From assembly GCA_946886865.1 (NCBI GenBank), contig CAMPJI010000083.1:1-9988 (forward strand): a DNA stretch of 9,988 nt. Direction: 5' to 3'. This DNA comes from an uncultured Lysobacterales bacterium. Lineage in GTDB: Bacteria > Pseudomonadota > Gammaproteobacteria > Xanthomonadales > Xanthomonadaceae. This document shows, piece after piece, positions 1 through 5,868 of the stretch. Within the stretch, counting starts at the first letter, position 1. Each line of letters opens with the position of its first letter. Under the pieces are notes generated by a model that searched no databases, was not told the DNA's origin, and was given only the letters and a program-made list of their open reading frames with translations. The position numbers and the translations under genes were made by a program.

Positions 1-838
1 TGTACACGCGCTTGGAGCGCAGCGAGTTCATGCGGATGCGGTCGCCCAGCAGCGCACCGCCGGTACGGCGGCGGGTCGGGTCGACGGAGATCACGGCGAT
101 GCGCATCTCCGGGAAGTGCGCGAGGAACCGGTTGAGCAGCTCGTCGGTGACCGACGACTTGCCGGCGCCGCCGGTGCCGGTGATGCCGATGACGGGCGTC
201 TTGCCGCCGGCCAGCTGCCACTGCTTGCGCAGGTGCGCGAGGCGGGTCTCATCGAAGGTGCCTTCCTCGATGGCCGACATCATCCGGCCGATGGAAATCT
301 CGTCGTCGATGTCGGGCTGCGTGGCCGCGGTGGCGTCGTCGCCCTGCCCGGCCTCCATGCGCTTGGCGCGGCCGTCCCCGGCGCGGCGCACCACGTCCTC
401 GATCATCGCCACCAGCCCCATGTGCATGCCGTCGTTGGGGTGGTAGATGCGCTCGACGCCGTAGGCCTGCAGCTCCTTGATCTCTTCGGGCGTGATGGTG
501 CCGCCGCCGCCGGCGAACACCTTGATGTGGCCGGCGTCGCGCTCGCGCAGCATGTCGACCATGTACTTGAGGTACTCCACGTGGCCGCCCTGGTAGGACG
601 ACAGCGCGATGCCGTCGGCGTCCTCCTGCAGCGCGGCGCGGACCACGTCCTCGACCGAGCGGTTGTGGCCGAGGTGGATGACCTCCGCGCCCTGGGCCTG
701 GATCAGCCGGCGCATGATGTTGATGGCGGCGTCGTGGCCGTCGAACAGGCTGGCGGCGGTGACGAAGCGCAGCGGCGTGGCGCGCTCGGAATCGACGGTG
801 GACTGGCTGCCGGGCAGCGATGCGGCGGTGGTGCTCAT
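1..838 (-). CDS. icmF: Fused isobutyryl-CoA mutase IcmF (N-terminal part, cut by window edge)
   Basis: This gene is read from the complement, with its ATG at 838-836; 279 residues are visible and the frame runs off the window edge. Residues about 24-150 form a cobalamin-binding domain: FDGHDAAI holds the lower-axial-ligand histidine (H35), followed by SSYQGG (79-84) and a glycine run GGGGT near residue 110. A linker leads to a MeaB-like GTPase chaperone domain starting near residue 215, with Walker A GTGGAGKS at 221-228 and a VDPTRRRTGG stretch at about 252-261. The order B12 domain, then G-protein, then mutase domain (missing here) is diagnostic of IcmF rather than of separate methylmalonyl-CoA mutase subunits. 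The family uses adenosylcobalamin to interconvert isobutyryl-CoA and butyryl-CoA, and some members act on isovaleryl-/pivalyl-CoA; the GTPase part protects and reloads the cofactor. Substrate preference cannot be read here because the substrate-binding domain is outside the window. It is divergent from the next gene. No strong Shine-Dalgarno is seen; the start fits the family N-terminus. Confidence 0.93.
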   Translation of the reverse strand, partial: MSTTAASLPGSQSTVDSERATPLRFVTAASLFDGHDAAINIMRRLIQAQGAEVIHLGHNRSVEDVVRAALQEDADGIALSSYQGGHVEYLKYMVDMLRERDAGHIKVFAGGGGTITPEEIKELQAYGVERIYHPNDGMHMGLVAMIEDVVRRAGDGRAKRMEAGQGDDATAATQPDIDDEISIGRMMSAIEEGTFDETRLAHLRKQWQLAGGKTPVIGITGTGGAGKSSVTDELLNRFLAHFPEMRIAVISVDPTRRRTGGALLGDRIRMNSLRSKRVY

Positions 839-853
839 GGCGCGCGCTCAATA

Positions 854-878
854 CGGAAACGGGAATTTCCGGATTGTA
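854..878 (-). promoter_or_regulatory. Putative icmF -10 element with overlapping palindrome
   Basis: On the minus strand TACAAT (878-873, five of six to TATAAT) lies 35 bases before the icmF ATG. Just downstream, at 871-854, is an 18-bp palindrome CGGAAA-N6-TTTCCG that would cover the transcription start, where a repressor could act. No good -35 hexamer was found at 16-18 bp spacing. The regulator is unknown; the element resembles, with one mismatch, the GAAAC-N4-GTTTC type bound by PsrA-like TetR regulators of fatty-acid oxidation, but that link is only inference. Confidence 0.4.
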
Positions 879-1015
879 GCGCGGCGACTGAAGGGGCCTT
901 CAGCTAGCTGGCACGGCGCTTAACGCGTCTTCGCGCCGTGTAAACATTTCGGCGGGGCCATCCGTTTACCCCACATGCCGGCGCTTCATGCCGGCGCTGG
1001 ATGGAGAAACGTTCA

Positions 1016-1399
1016 ATGGCCCTGCGCCCCCTGTTGTTGTCGGCCGTCATCGGCCTTGCGTCCGTGTTTGCGTTCCACAGCCCTGCCGCCGAAGCGCGGG
1101 GCTACGTCAGCGTCAGCATCGGCCACCCGCCGCCGCCGCGCCATGAGCGATACGCGCACCGCCCCGGCTACGCCTGGGTACCCGGCCGCTGGATCTCGAC
1201 GGGCTACCGGCACGTGTGGCAGCCGGGGCATTACGTGCGCCTGCGCTCGGCCTATCGCCCGGCCTACTACGGCGGCGGCTACCGCCACCTGCCGCCGCGG
1301 CGGGTGATCCGGCACGTGGGCCGCCCCTACCGACCGGTGTACGGACCCACCCGACCCGGTTACCGCGTGGTGTATCGCCAGCCCGGCTGGGGCTGGTAA
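1016..1399 (+). CDS. Small secreted basic YXWVPGXW / WXXGXW-type protein
   Basis: This is a 127-residue protein. I chose the ATG at 1016 rather than 1001 because GGAG (1003-1006) sits 9 bases upstream and the signal peptide then begins compactly as MALRPLLL. A hydrophobic core (residues 6-20) and the AEA motif at 25-27 predict signal peptidase I cleavage before R28, giving a mature periplasmic or surface protein of about 100 residues. The mature part is rich in Tyr, Arg, Pro and Gly, with the motifs GYAWVPGRW and HVWQPGHYV that define the YXWGXW/WXXGXW repeat proteins. It ends in a Tyr/Arg-rich tail closing with GWGW. The family is widespread in proteobacteria and its function is not established; a cell-envelope role is only inferred from secretion. 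It is divergent from icmF and followed by a 151-base gap with a strong hairpin. Confidence 0.8.
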   Translation: MALRPLLLSAVIGLASVFAFHSPAAEARGYVSVSIGHPPPPRHERYAHRPGYAWVPGRWISTGYRHVWQPGHYVRLRSAYRPAYYGGGYRHLPPRRVIRHVGRPYRPVYGPTRPGYRVVYRQPGWGW

Positions 1400-1497
1400 G
1401 GCGCCAGACGACAGGACACTGCGTGCGTGAGGCCCGGCCGCGCCGGGGTGCCGTGGGGGGACCCCGGCCGGCCGGGCCATGTGTGGTGGGAGGAGGA

Positions 1498-1535
1498 CGA
1501 CCGCGGCGGCGGCTGTTGGGAGGCCGCCGCGGTCG
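1498..1535. repeat. Perfect 13-bp inverted repeat (operator or hairpin)
   Basis: CGACCGCGGCGGC (1498-1510) is repeated exactly inverted at 1523-1535 around a 12-base loop. It lies about 100 bases after the stop of the small secreted protein and 15 bases before the next ATG. No T-tract follows, so it is a poor intrinsic terminator. The loop contains TTGGGA, a candidate -35 of the next gene, which makes an operator plausible. Confidence 0.75.
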
Positions 1536-1543
1536 GGTACGCT
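1516..1543 (+). promoter_or_regulatory. Putative promoter of the Sel1-dioxygenase gene, probably leaderless
   Basis: TTGGGA (1516-1521) and TACGCT (1538-1543) are separated by 16 bp. The -10 ends 7 bases before the ATG at 1551 and no Shine-Dalgarno is present, so transcription would begin at or next to the start codon. The call rests on spacing and weak consensus only. Confidence 0.4.
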
Positions 1544-1550
1544 GCGTCGG

Positions 1551-2852
1551 ATGACCCGGGGCGCGGCCAACGACGACGACACCGAACTGGGCGAGCTGCG
1601 CAGCGACGCCGCCAGCGGCGTGCCCGACGCGCTGTTCCGCTACGCCACCGCGCTGGTGGCCCGCGGCCGTGTCGATGAGGCCGCGCACCACTACCACCTG
1701 GCCGGGGCCGCCGGCCACGCCAACGCGCAGGTCGAATACGCCCGGATGCTGCTGCATGGCGTCGGCACCGACGCCGACCCGCCGATGGCCGTGGAGTGGC
1801 TGCTGCGGGCCGAAGGCCTGGGCAGCCCGATCGCCGGCTACCACCTGGCATTGATCGGCCTGGGCAACCTGCTGCTGCCGCGCGATGGACGCATCAACGA
1901 GCGCATGTTGACCGCCGTCCAGCACGACTACCCGCCGGCCCTGCGCGCGGCGGCCATCCACTTCGGCCGCAAGCGCAACGACGAGGACCAGGCCACGTGC
2001 GTGCGCCTGCTGGAGCGCGGCGCGGGTCGTGGCGACCCCATCGCGGCGCTGCTGCTGGCCGAGCGCCTGCACCGCGGCGAAGGCTGCCTGGCGCAGCACA
2101 ACGCCGCCAACGAACTGTGGCTGCAGCTGGCCCGGCACGGCGTGCCGCGGTTGCCGGAGATCACCGCGCCGCTGCCCCCGCCGTCGCCGCCGCGCGCATC
2201 GGGCGACGTGCCGCCCGGGACGCTTGCGTTCGAGGAGGCCTTGCAGCCCGCACCATGGACAATGCACAGCCAGCAGCCGCGGGTAATGCAGATCAACGAG
2301 CTGCTGTCGGCGGACGAATGCCGGCTGATGGTGGCCACGGCGATGCCGCACCTGCGGGCGTCAAAAGTGGTCGACCCGGTGACCGGCCGCAGCGACGCGC
2401 GGCAGTTGCGCACCAGCAGCGATGCGCCGATCGACCCGGTGCTGGAGGACTTCGCGCTGCGGGTGGTGCAACTGCGCATCGCGCGCGCCGCGCGCAGCGA
2501 ACTGGCGCAGGCCGAGCACCTGATCGTGCTGCGCTACCAGCCCGGGCAGGAGTACCGGCCGCACCGCGATTACCTGCCCGATCGCGTGGTGCAGGCCGAC
2601 CGCCCCTCGGCCGGCAACCGCCGCCGCACGATCTGCGTGTACCTCAATGCCGTGGCGCGGGGCGGCGAAACCGAGTTCCCGGTGCCGGGCGTGCGCATTG
2701 CGCCGGCGCCCGGGCGCGCGGTGGTGTTCGACAACTACACGCCCGACGGCCTGCCCGACCCGGATTCGCTCCACGCCGGCTGCCCGGTGCAGGCCGGCGA
2801 GAAGTGGCTGGCCACGCTCTGGCTGCGCGAGCACGCCTACCGGACCTTCTGA
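1551..2852 (+). CDS. Sel1-repeat / prolyl-4-hydroxylase-like 2OG-Fe(II) dioxygenase fusion
   Basis: This is a 433-residue protein with two parts. Residues about 24-197 contain Sel1/TPR-like helical repeats, clearest at 57-95 (AQVEYARMLLHGVGTD then AVEWLLRAEGLG) and 160-197 (LLLAERLHRGEG), which usually bind protein partners. A proline-rich linker (207-214) leads to a prolyl 4-hydroxylase-like catalytic domain at about 243-430. That domain has an HRD iron motif (H338, D340), GGETEFP at 371-377, the distal iron ligand H408, and K418 exactly ten residues later to hold 2-oxoglutarate. All key residues are intact, so it should be an active non-haem iron hydroxylase. The substrate is unknown; a protein substrate docked by the repeats is inference. 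There is no signal peptide, so it is probably cytosolic. The ATG at 1551 was chosen over upstream in-frame codons because the upstream extension is low-complexity and overlaps the hairpin. It ends 187 bases before leucine dehydrogenase and looks metabolically unrelated to it. Confidence 0.85.
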   Translation: MTRGAANDDDTELGELRSDAASGVPDALFRYATALVARGRVDEAAHHYHLAGAAGHANAQVEYARMLLHGVGTDADPPMAVEWLLRAEGLGSPIAGYHLALIGLGNLLLPRDGRINERMLTAVQHDYPPALRAAAIHFGRKRNDEDQATCVRLLERGAGRGDPIAALLLAERLHRGEGCLAQHNAANELWLQLARHGVPRLPEITAPLPPPSPPRASGDVPPGTLAFEEALQPAPWTMHSQQPRVMQINELLSADECRLMVATAMPHLRASKVVDPVTGRSDARQLRTSSDAPIDPVLEDFALRVVQLRIARAARSELAQAEHLIVLRYQPGQEYRPHRDYLPDRVVQADRPSAGNRRRTICVYLNAVARGGETEFPVPGVRIAPAPGRAVVFDNYTPDGLPDPDSLHAGCPVQAGEKWLATLWLREHAYRTF

Positions 2853-2860
2853 GACAGCCG

Positions 2861-2897
2861 TCACGCGCGGTGGCGTGAAGGGCATACGCAGCCGTAT
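2861..2897. other. Two short hairpins after the Sel1-dioxygenase gene
   Basis: TCACGC (2861-2866) pairs with GCGTGA (2873-2878) over a 6-base loop, and ATACG (2884-2888) pairs with CGTAT (2893-2897) over a 4-base loop. Neither is followed by a T-tract, so termination is doubtful. The second lies where the -35 region of the leucine dehydrogenase promoter would be and could be an operator half-site pair. Confidence 0.3.
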
Positions 2898-2904
2898 CGG
2901 CCGA

Positions 2905-2916
2905 TTGCTTTAAACT
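2905..2916 (+). promoter_or_regulatory. Putative -10 region of the leucine dehydrogenase promoter
   Basis: TTGCTTTAAACT contains TAAACT (2911-2916), the only AT-rich -10-like block in an otherwise GC-rich gap. No convincing -35 lies 16-18 bp upstream, so an activator may be needed. The predicted start near 2922 would put a stem-loop at the 5' end of the transcript. Confidence 0.35.
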
Positions 2917-2921
2917 ACGGC

Positions 2922-3024
2922 GCCTGCGACGGGCGGCCCCGGCCGAACTCGCAGGCAATTTCATTCTGAATCAACGACTTATCAACCACAGTTGGCGTAG
3001 AGCGCGACGCGCACTCCCTACGCC
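2922..3024 (+). promoter_or_regulatory. Two-hairpin 5' leader of leucine dehydrogenase
   Basis: Two compound stem-loops lie in the leader. GCCTGCGA (2922-2929) pairs with TCGCAGGC (2949-2956) and encloses an inner CGGCC/GGCCG stem. GGCGTAG (2994-3000) pairs with CTACGCC (3018-3024) and encloses GCGCG-A-CGCGC. The second ends 5 bases before the GGAG ribosome site (3030-3033). No leader peptide ATG and no T-tract were found, so any control would act on mRNA stability or translation. No known riboswitch class was recognised. Confidence 0.4.
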
Positions 3025-3039
3025 GACGCGGAGCACCCG

Positions 3040-4140
3040 ATGATTTTCGAAACCCTCGACACCACCGGCCACGAGCAGGTCGTGTTCTGCCACAACAAGG
3101 ACGCGGGCCTGAAGGCCATCATCGCGATCCACAACACCGTGCTGGGCCCGGCCCTGGGCGGTACGCGCATGTGGCCGTACAAGACCGAGGAGGACGCTCT
3201 GAACGACGTGCTCCGCCTCAGCCGCGGCATGACCTACAAGAACGCGGTGGCCGGCCTGGACATCGGCGGCGGCAAGGCCGTGATCATCGGCGACCCGGCG
3301 ACCGACAAGTCCGAGGCGCTGTTCCGCGCGTTCGGCCAGTTCGTGGAGTCGCTGGGCGGGCGCTACATCACCGCCGAGGACGTGGGCATCGACGTCAACG
3401 ACATGGAGTTCGTCTACCGCGAGACCGAGTACGTCACCGGCGTGCACCAGGTCCACGGCGGTTCGGGCGACCCGTCGCCGTTCACCGCCTACGGCACCCT
3501 GCAGGGCCTGATGGCCACGCTGAAGAAGAAGTTCGGCGACGAGGAAGTGGGCAAGTACAGCTACGCCGTGCAGGGCCTGGGCCACGTCGGCATGGAGTAC
3601 GTGAAGCTCCTGAAGGAGCGCGGCGCCAAGATCTTCGTCACCGACATCAACAAGGGCCTGGTCGACAAGGCCGTGTCCGAGTACGGCGCCGAGGCCGTGG
3701 GCCTGGACGAGATCTACGACGTCGACGCCGACGTGTACTCGCCGTGCGCGCTGGGCGGCACCGTCAACGAGCAGACCCTGCCCCGCCTGAAGGCCAAGGT
3801 CATCTGCGGCGCGGCCAACAACCAGCTGGCCAACAACGCCATCGGCGACGAAGTGCAGAAGCGCGGCATCCTGTATGCCCCGGACTACGCGGTGAACGCC
3901 GGCGGCGTCATGAACGTCTCGCTGGAGATCGACGGCTACAACCGCGAGCGCGCCATGCGCATGATGCGGACGATCTACCACAACCTCGGCCGCATCTTCG
4001 AGATCGCCGAGCGCGACGGCATCCCGACCTACCGCGCCGCCGACCGCATGGCCGAAGAGCGCATCGAGAAGATCGGCAAGCTGAAGCTGCCGCTGGGCCG
4101 CGCACAGCCGCGCTTCCAGGGCCGCATCCGCGGGCACTGA
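3040..4140 (+). CDS. Leucine dehydrogenase (Glu/Leu/Phe/Val dehydrogenase family)
   Basis: This NAD-dependent oxidative deaminase of leucine, valine and isoleucine gives the 2-keto acids and ammonium, and is reversible. The protein has 366 residues, matching the usual 364-366 of leucine dehydrogenases and well short of glutamate dehydrogenases (about 420-450). The N-terminal substrate domain shows GGTRMWPY (40-47), GMTYK with K67, and LDIGGGKAVI with the catalytic lysine K79. The C-terminal Rossmann domain has GLGHVG at 179-184, followed by the family-typical VCGAANNQL-like stretch (here ICGAANNQL) and NAGGVMNV. The start is supported by GGAG at 3030-3033, six bases before the ATG. The gene has its own leader and a strong terminator, so it is monocistronic. 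Here it could feed leucine carbon to isovaleryl-CoA, either for catabolism with the neighbouring isovaleryl-CoA dehydrogenase or as starter for iso-branched fatty acids. Valine or phenylalanine preference cannot be excluded. Confidence 0.93.
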   Translation: MIFETLDTTGHEQVVFCHNKDAGLKAIIAIHNTVLGPALGGTRMWPYKTEEDALNDVLRLSRGMTYKNAVAGLDIGGGKAVIIGDPATDKSEALFRAFGQFVESLGGRYITAEDVGIDVNDMEFVYRETEYVTGVHQVHGGSGDPSPFTAYGTLQGLMATLKKKFGDEEVGKYSYAVQGLGHVGMEYVKLLKERGAKIFVTDINKGLVDKAVSEYGAEAVGLDEIYDVDADVYSPCALGGTVNEQTLPRLKAKVICGAANNQLANNAIGDEVQKRGILYAPDYAVNAGGVMNVSLEIDGYNRERAMRMMRTIYHNLGRIFEIAERDGIPTYRAADRMAEERIEKIGKLKLPLGRAQPRFQGRIRGH

Positions 4141-4162
4141 TCGCTTGACGTGACGCTGTAAG

Positions 4163-4192
4163 ACGACGGGGCCTTGTGCCCCGTCGTTGTTT
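4163..4192 (+). terminator. Intrinsic terminator after leucine dehydrogenase
   Basis: ACGACGGGGC (4163-4172) pairs perfectly with GCCCCGTCGT (4178-4187) around CTTGT, followed by a short T-rich tail TGTTT. It sits 22 bases after the leucine dehydrogenase stop and separates it from isovaleryl-CoA dehydrogenase. Confidence 0.85.
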
Positions 4193-4234
4193 GCGAGAAT
4201 GGGTGGCCGCGATAGGCCTCGACTCCATTGCTGC

Positions 4235-4380
4235 CATTCCCGCGAAGGAGGGAACCCATGGACGTTGAGGTGGAGTCCACGAGAGGCCGCGTCACCTACG
4301 GCCCTGGCGTAATCGGCACCCCGTACCCTGCCGCACGTGTGTAGAAACGAAGTCCATGGATTCCCGCCTTCGCGGGAATG
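4235..4380. repeat. Inverted pair of REP-type repeats (REPIN-like)
   Basis: A 29-bp unit at 4235-4263 beginning CATTCCCGCGAAGG is repeated inverted at 4352-4380 with 27 of 29 positions matching. The right copy folds into a perfect 8-bp stem ATTCCCGC-CTTC-GCGGGAAT; the left copy is mutated and keeps only TTCCC/GGGAA. Both carry CCATGGAC at the inner end. The 88 bases between show no gene. This explains most of the 315-base gap before isovaleryl-CoA dehydrogenase; the remaining 75 bases up to its start hold only the ribosome site. Such units occur in many copies in GC-rich proteobacteria. Confidence 0.75.
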
Positions 4381-4455
4381 ACGGACAGAGAATCGAACGG
4401 TTGGCGGGTTCCGCAGGGACCGTGCCGGCCACGCCCCAATCCCACAGGAGTTCCC

Positions 4456-5613
4456 ATGCGCCCCTTCCCCCTTGGTGACGAAATCGACGCACTGCGCGAG
4501 GCCGTGCGCCGCTTTGCCGAGGCCGAGATCGCGCCGCGTGCCGAGCAGATCGACCACGACAACGCCTTCCCGCAGGACCTGTGGCCCAAGCTGGGCGAAA
4601 TGGGCCTGCTGGGCCTGACGGTGCCGGGCGAGTACGGCGGCAGCGACATGGGCTTCCTGGCGCACCTGGTGGCGATGGAGGAAATCTCGCGCGCGTCCGG
4701 GTCGGTCGGCCTGAGCTACGGCGCGCACTCCAACCTGTGCGTGTCCAATCTGTACGCCAACGGCAACGACGCGCAGCGCCAGAAGTACCTGCCGAAGCTC
4801 TGCACCGGCGAGTGGAAGGGCGCGCTGGCGATGAGCGAGCCGGGCGCGGGCTCGGACGTGGTGGGCTCGATGAGCTGCCGCGCGGAGAAGAAGGGCGACG
4901 TGTGGGTCGCCAACGGCAACAAGATGTGGATCACCAACGGCCCCGAGGCCGACGTGCTGATCGTCTACATGCGCACCGCCGGCAAGGACGCGGGCAGCAA
5001 GTGCATGACGGCCTTCATTGTCGAGCGCGGCATGAAGGGCTTCAGCACGGCGCAGAAGCTGGACAAGCTGGGCATGCGCGGCTCCAACACCTGCGAGCTG
5101 GTGTTCGAGGACTGCGAGATCCCGGCCGAAAACGTGCTGGGCGAGGTGAACGGCGGCGTCAGGGTGCTGATGGGCGGCCTGAACACCGAGCGCCTGGTGC
5201 TGACCGGCGGCCCGCTGGGCCTGATGCAGGCGGCCATGGACATCGCCCTGCCCTACGTGCGCGAGCGCAAGCAGTTCGACGCAGCGATCGGCACGTTCGG
5301 GATCATGCAGGCCAAGATCGCCGACATGTACACCGCGCTGCAGTCCAGCCGCGCGTTCGCCTACCAGGTGGGCCGCGACTACGACGCCGGCCACAAGAGC
5401 CGCGTCGATGCGGCGTCCTGCCTGCTGCATGCGTCGGACGCGGCCGTGCAGGTCGGGCTAGAAGCCATCCAGACCCTGGGCGGCAACGGCTACATCAACG
5501 AGTACCCGGCCGGCCGCATCCTGCGCGATGCCAAGCTCTATGCCATCGGCGCCGGCACCAACGAGATCCGTCGCATGTTGATTGGCCGCGAGCTGTTCGA
5601 AGACCGCGGCTGA
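4456..5613 (+). CDS. liuA: Isovaleryl-CoA dehydrogenase
   Basis: This FAD enzyme oxidises isovaleryl-CoA to 3-methylcrotonyl-CoA in leucine breakdown and passes electrons to electron-transfer flavoprotein. The protein has 385 residues, the normal acyl-CoA dehydrogenase size. The ATG at 4456 is chosen because AGGAG (4446-4450) precedes it by 5 bases; the frame is open further upstream but runs into the repeat. Acyl-CoA dehydrogenase signature 1 is at about 125-136 ([12 protein letters not shown]) and signature 2 at 339-358 ([20 protein letters not shown]). The catalytic base is E245 in [16 protein letters not shown], the position and context specific to isovaleryl-CoA dehydrogenases, whereas short- and medium-chain enzymes have the base near the second signature. 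This gives good substrate confidence. It lies between two repeat blocks, so it is probably transcribed alone or with what follows by readthrough. Confidence 0.93.
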   Translation: MRPFPLGDEIDALREAVRRFAEAEIAPRAEQIDHDNAFPQDLWPKLGEMGLLGLTVPGEYGGSDMGFLAHLVAMEEISRASGSVGLSYGAHSNLCVSNLYANGNDAQRQKYLPKLCTGEWKGALAMSEPGAGSDVVGSMSCRAEKKGDVWVANGNKMWITNGPEADVLIVYMRTAGKDAGSKCMTAFIVERGMKGFSTAQKLDKLGMRGSNTCELVFEDCEIPAENVLGEVNGGVRVLMGGLNTERLVLTGGPLGLMQAAMDIALPYVRERKQFDAAIGTFGIMQAKIADMYTALQSSRAFAYQVGRDYDAGHKSRVDAASCLLHASDAAVQVGLEAIQTLGGNGYINEYPAGRILRDAKLYAIGAGTNEIRRMLIGRELFEDRG

Positions 5614-5621
5614 TCTTCCGC

Positions 5622-5645
5622 GCCTGCCGCGGCGCCGCAGCAGGC
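5622..5645 (+). terminator. Possible weak terminator hairpin after isovaleryl-CoA dehydrogenase
   Basis: A 24-base palindrome with one mismatched pair, GCCTGCCGCGGC facing GCCGCAGCAGGC, starts 9 bases after the stop. There is no T-tract (CGCTGTTG follows), so termination would be inefficient or aided by the REP structures next to it. Confidence 0.35.
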
Positions 5646-5651
5646 CGCTGT

Positions 5652-5824
5652 TGTAGGAGCGGCTTCAGCCGCGAATCGCCTTCCCGGTGTCGACGATTCT
5701 TTTGTAGGAGCGACGTAAGTCGCGACCCTGCAACGCCGGGATGGCGACGGTCGCGACTTACGTCGCTCCTACACGAGGCCCGCCGCTCCCTGCGGCAACG
5801 ATCGCGGCTGAAGCCGCTCCTACA
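5652..5824. repeat. Nested A-B-B'-A' palindrome of four GTAG-type REP units
   Basis: Unit A (5652-5674, TGTAGGAGCGGCTTCAGC...) is repeated exactly inverted at 5802-5824 (23 bp). Unit B (5703-5727, TGTAGGAGCGACGTAAGT...) is repeated exactly inverted at 5749-5773 (25 bp). The two A-B gaps are each 28 bases and the centre is 21 bases, so the whole is symmetric. Each unit has a GTAG head followed by its own small stem (GCGGCT/AGCCGC in A, GCGAC/GTCGC in B). This is the architecture of the GTAG-REP (SMAG) elements of Stenotrophomonas and related bacteria, which are thought to be mobilised by RAYT transposases in trans. Confidence 0.88.
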
Positions 5825-5856
5825 GGGTTCCGTCGGCTGGCGAACACGCCGGGGCG

Positions 5857-5862
5857 TACGCT
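5857..5862 (+). promoter_or_regulatory. Putative -10 of the GNAT gene, probably leaderless
   Basis: TACGCT ends 6 bases before the ATG at 5869, and no Shine-Dalgarno lies between. It has the same hexamer and nearly the same spacing as upstream of the Sel1-dioxygenase gene. No convincing -35 was found. Confidence 0.35.
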
Positions 5863-5868
5863 TTGGCC

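Noticed and set aside
116..907. 263-codon plus-strand frame opposite icmF
   Set aside because: It is the complement of a clearly conserved mutase/GTPase reading frame and has no recognisable domain.
1001..1015. Upstream ATG giving a 5-residue longer secreted protein
   Set aside because: There is no ribosome site before 1001, while GGAG within this stretch is well placed for the ATG at 1016, which also gives a more typical signal peptide.
1479..1550. Upstream extension of the Sel1-dioxygenase frame
   Set aside because: It would translate through the inverted repeat and promoter-like region and adds only low-complexity residues.
2922..3024. Known amino-acid riboswitch or attenuator before leucine dehydrogenase
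   Set aside because: No leader peptide, no run of leucine codons, no T-tract terminator and no recognised riboswitch core; kept only as a structured leader.
4292..4492. Small minus-strand frame containing a SFPRRRES segment
   Set aside because: The segment is the translation of the REP repeat, a well-known source of spurious small proteins.
2971..5430. Very long open frame (819 codons) on the minus strand
   Set aside because: It runs antisense through two well-supported enzymes and a REP region. Its composition (Val, His, Leu, Ala, Arg) is the usual shadow of GC-rich coding sequence, with no domain and no ribosome site.
5652..5824. CRISPR array or integron attC site
   Set aside because: The repeats are inverted, not direct with regular unique spacers, and no integrase or cas gene is near; the GTAG heads and stems fit REP elements.
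5863..5868. TTG start two codons before the GNAT ATG
   Set aside because: It directly abuts the -10-like element and has no ribosome site; ATG at 5869 is more likely.
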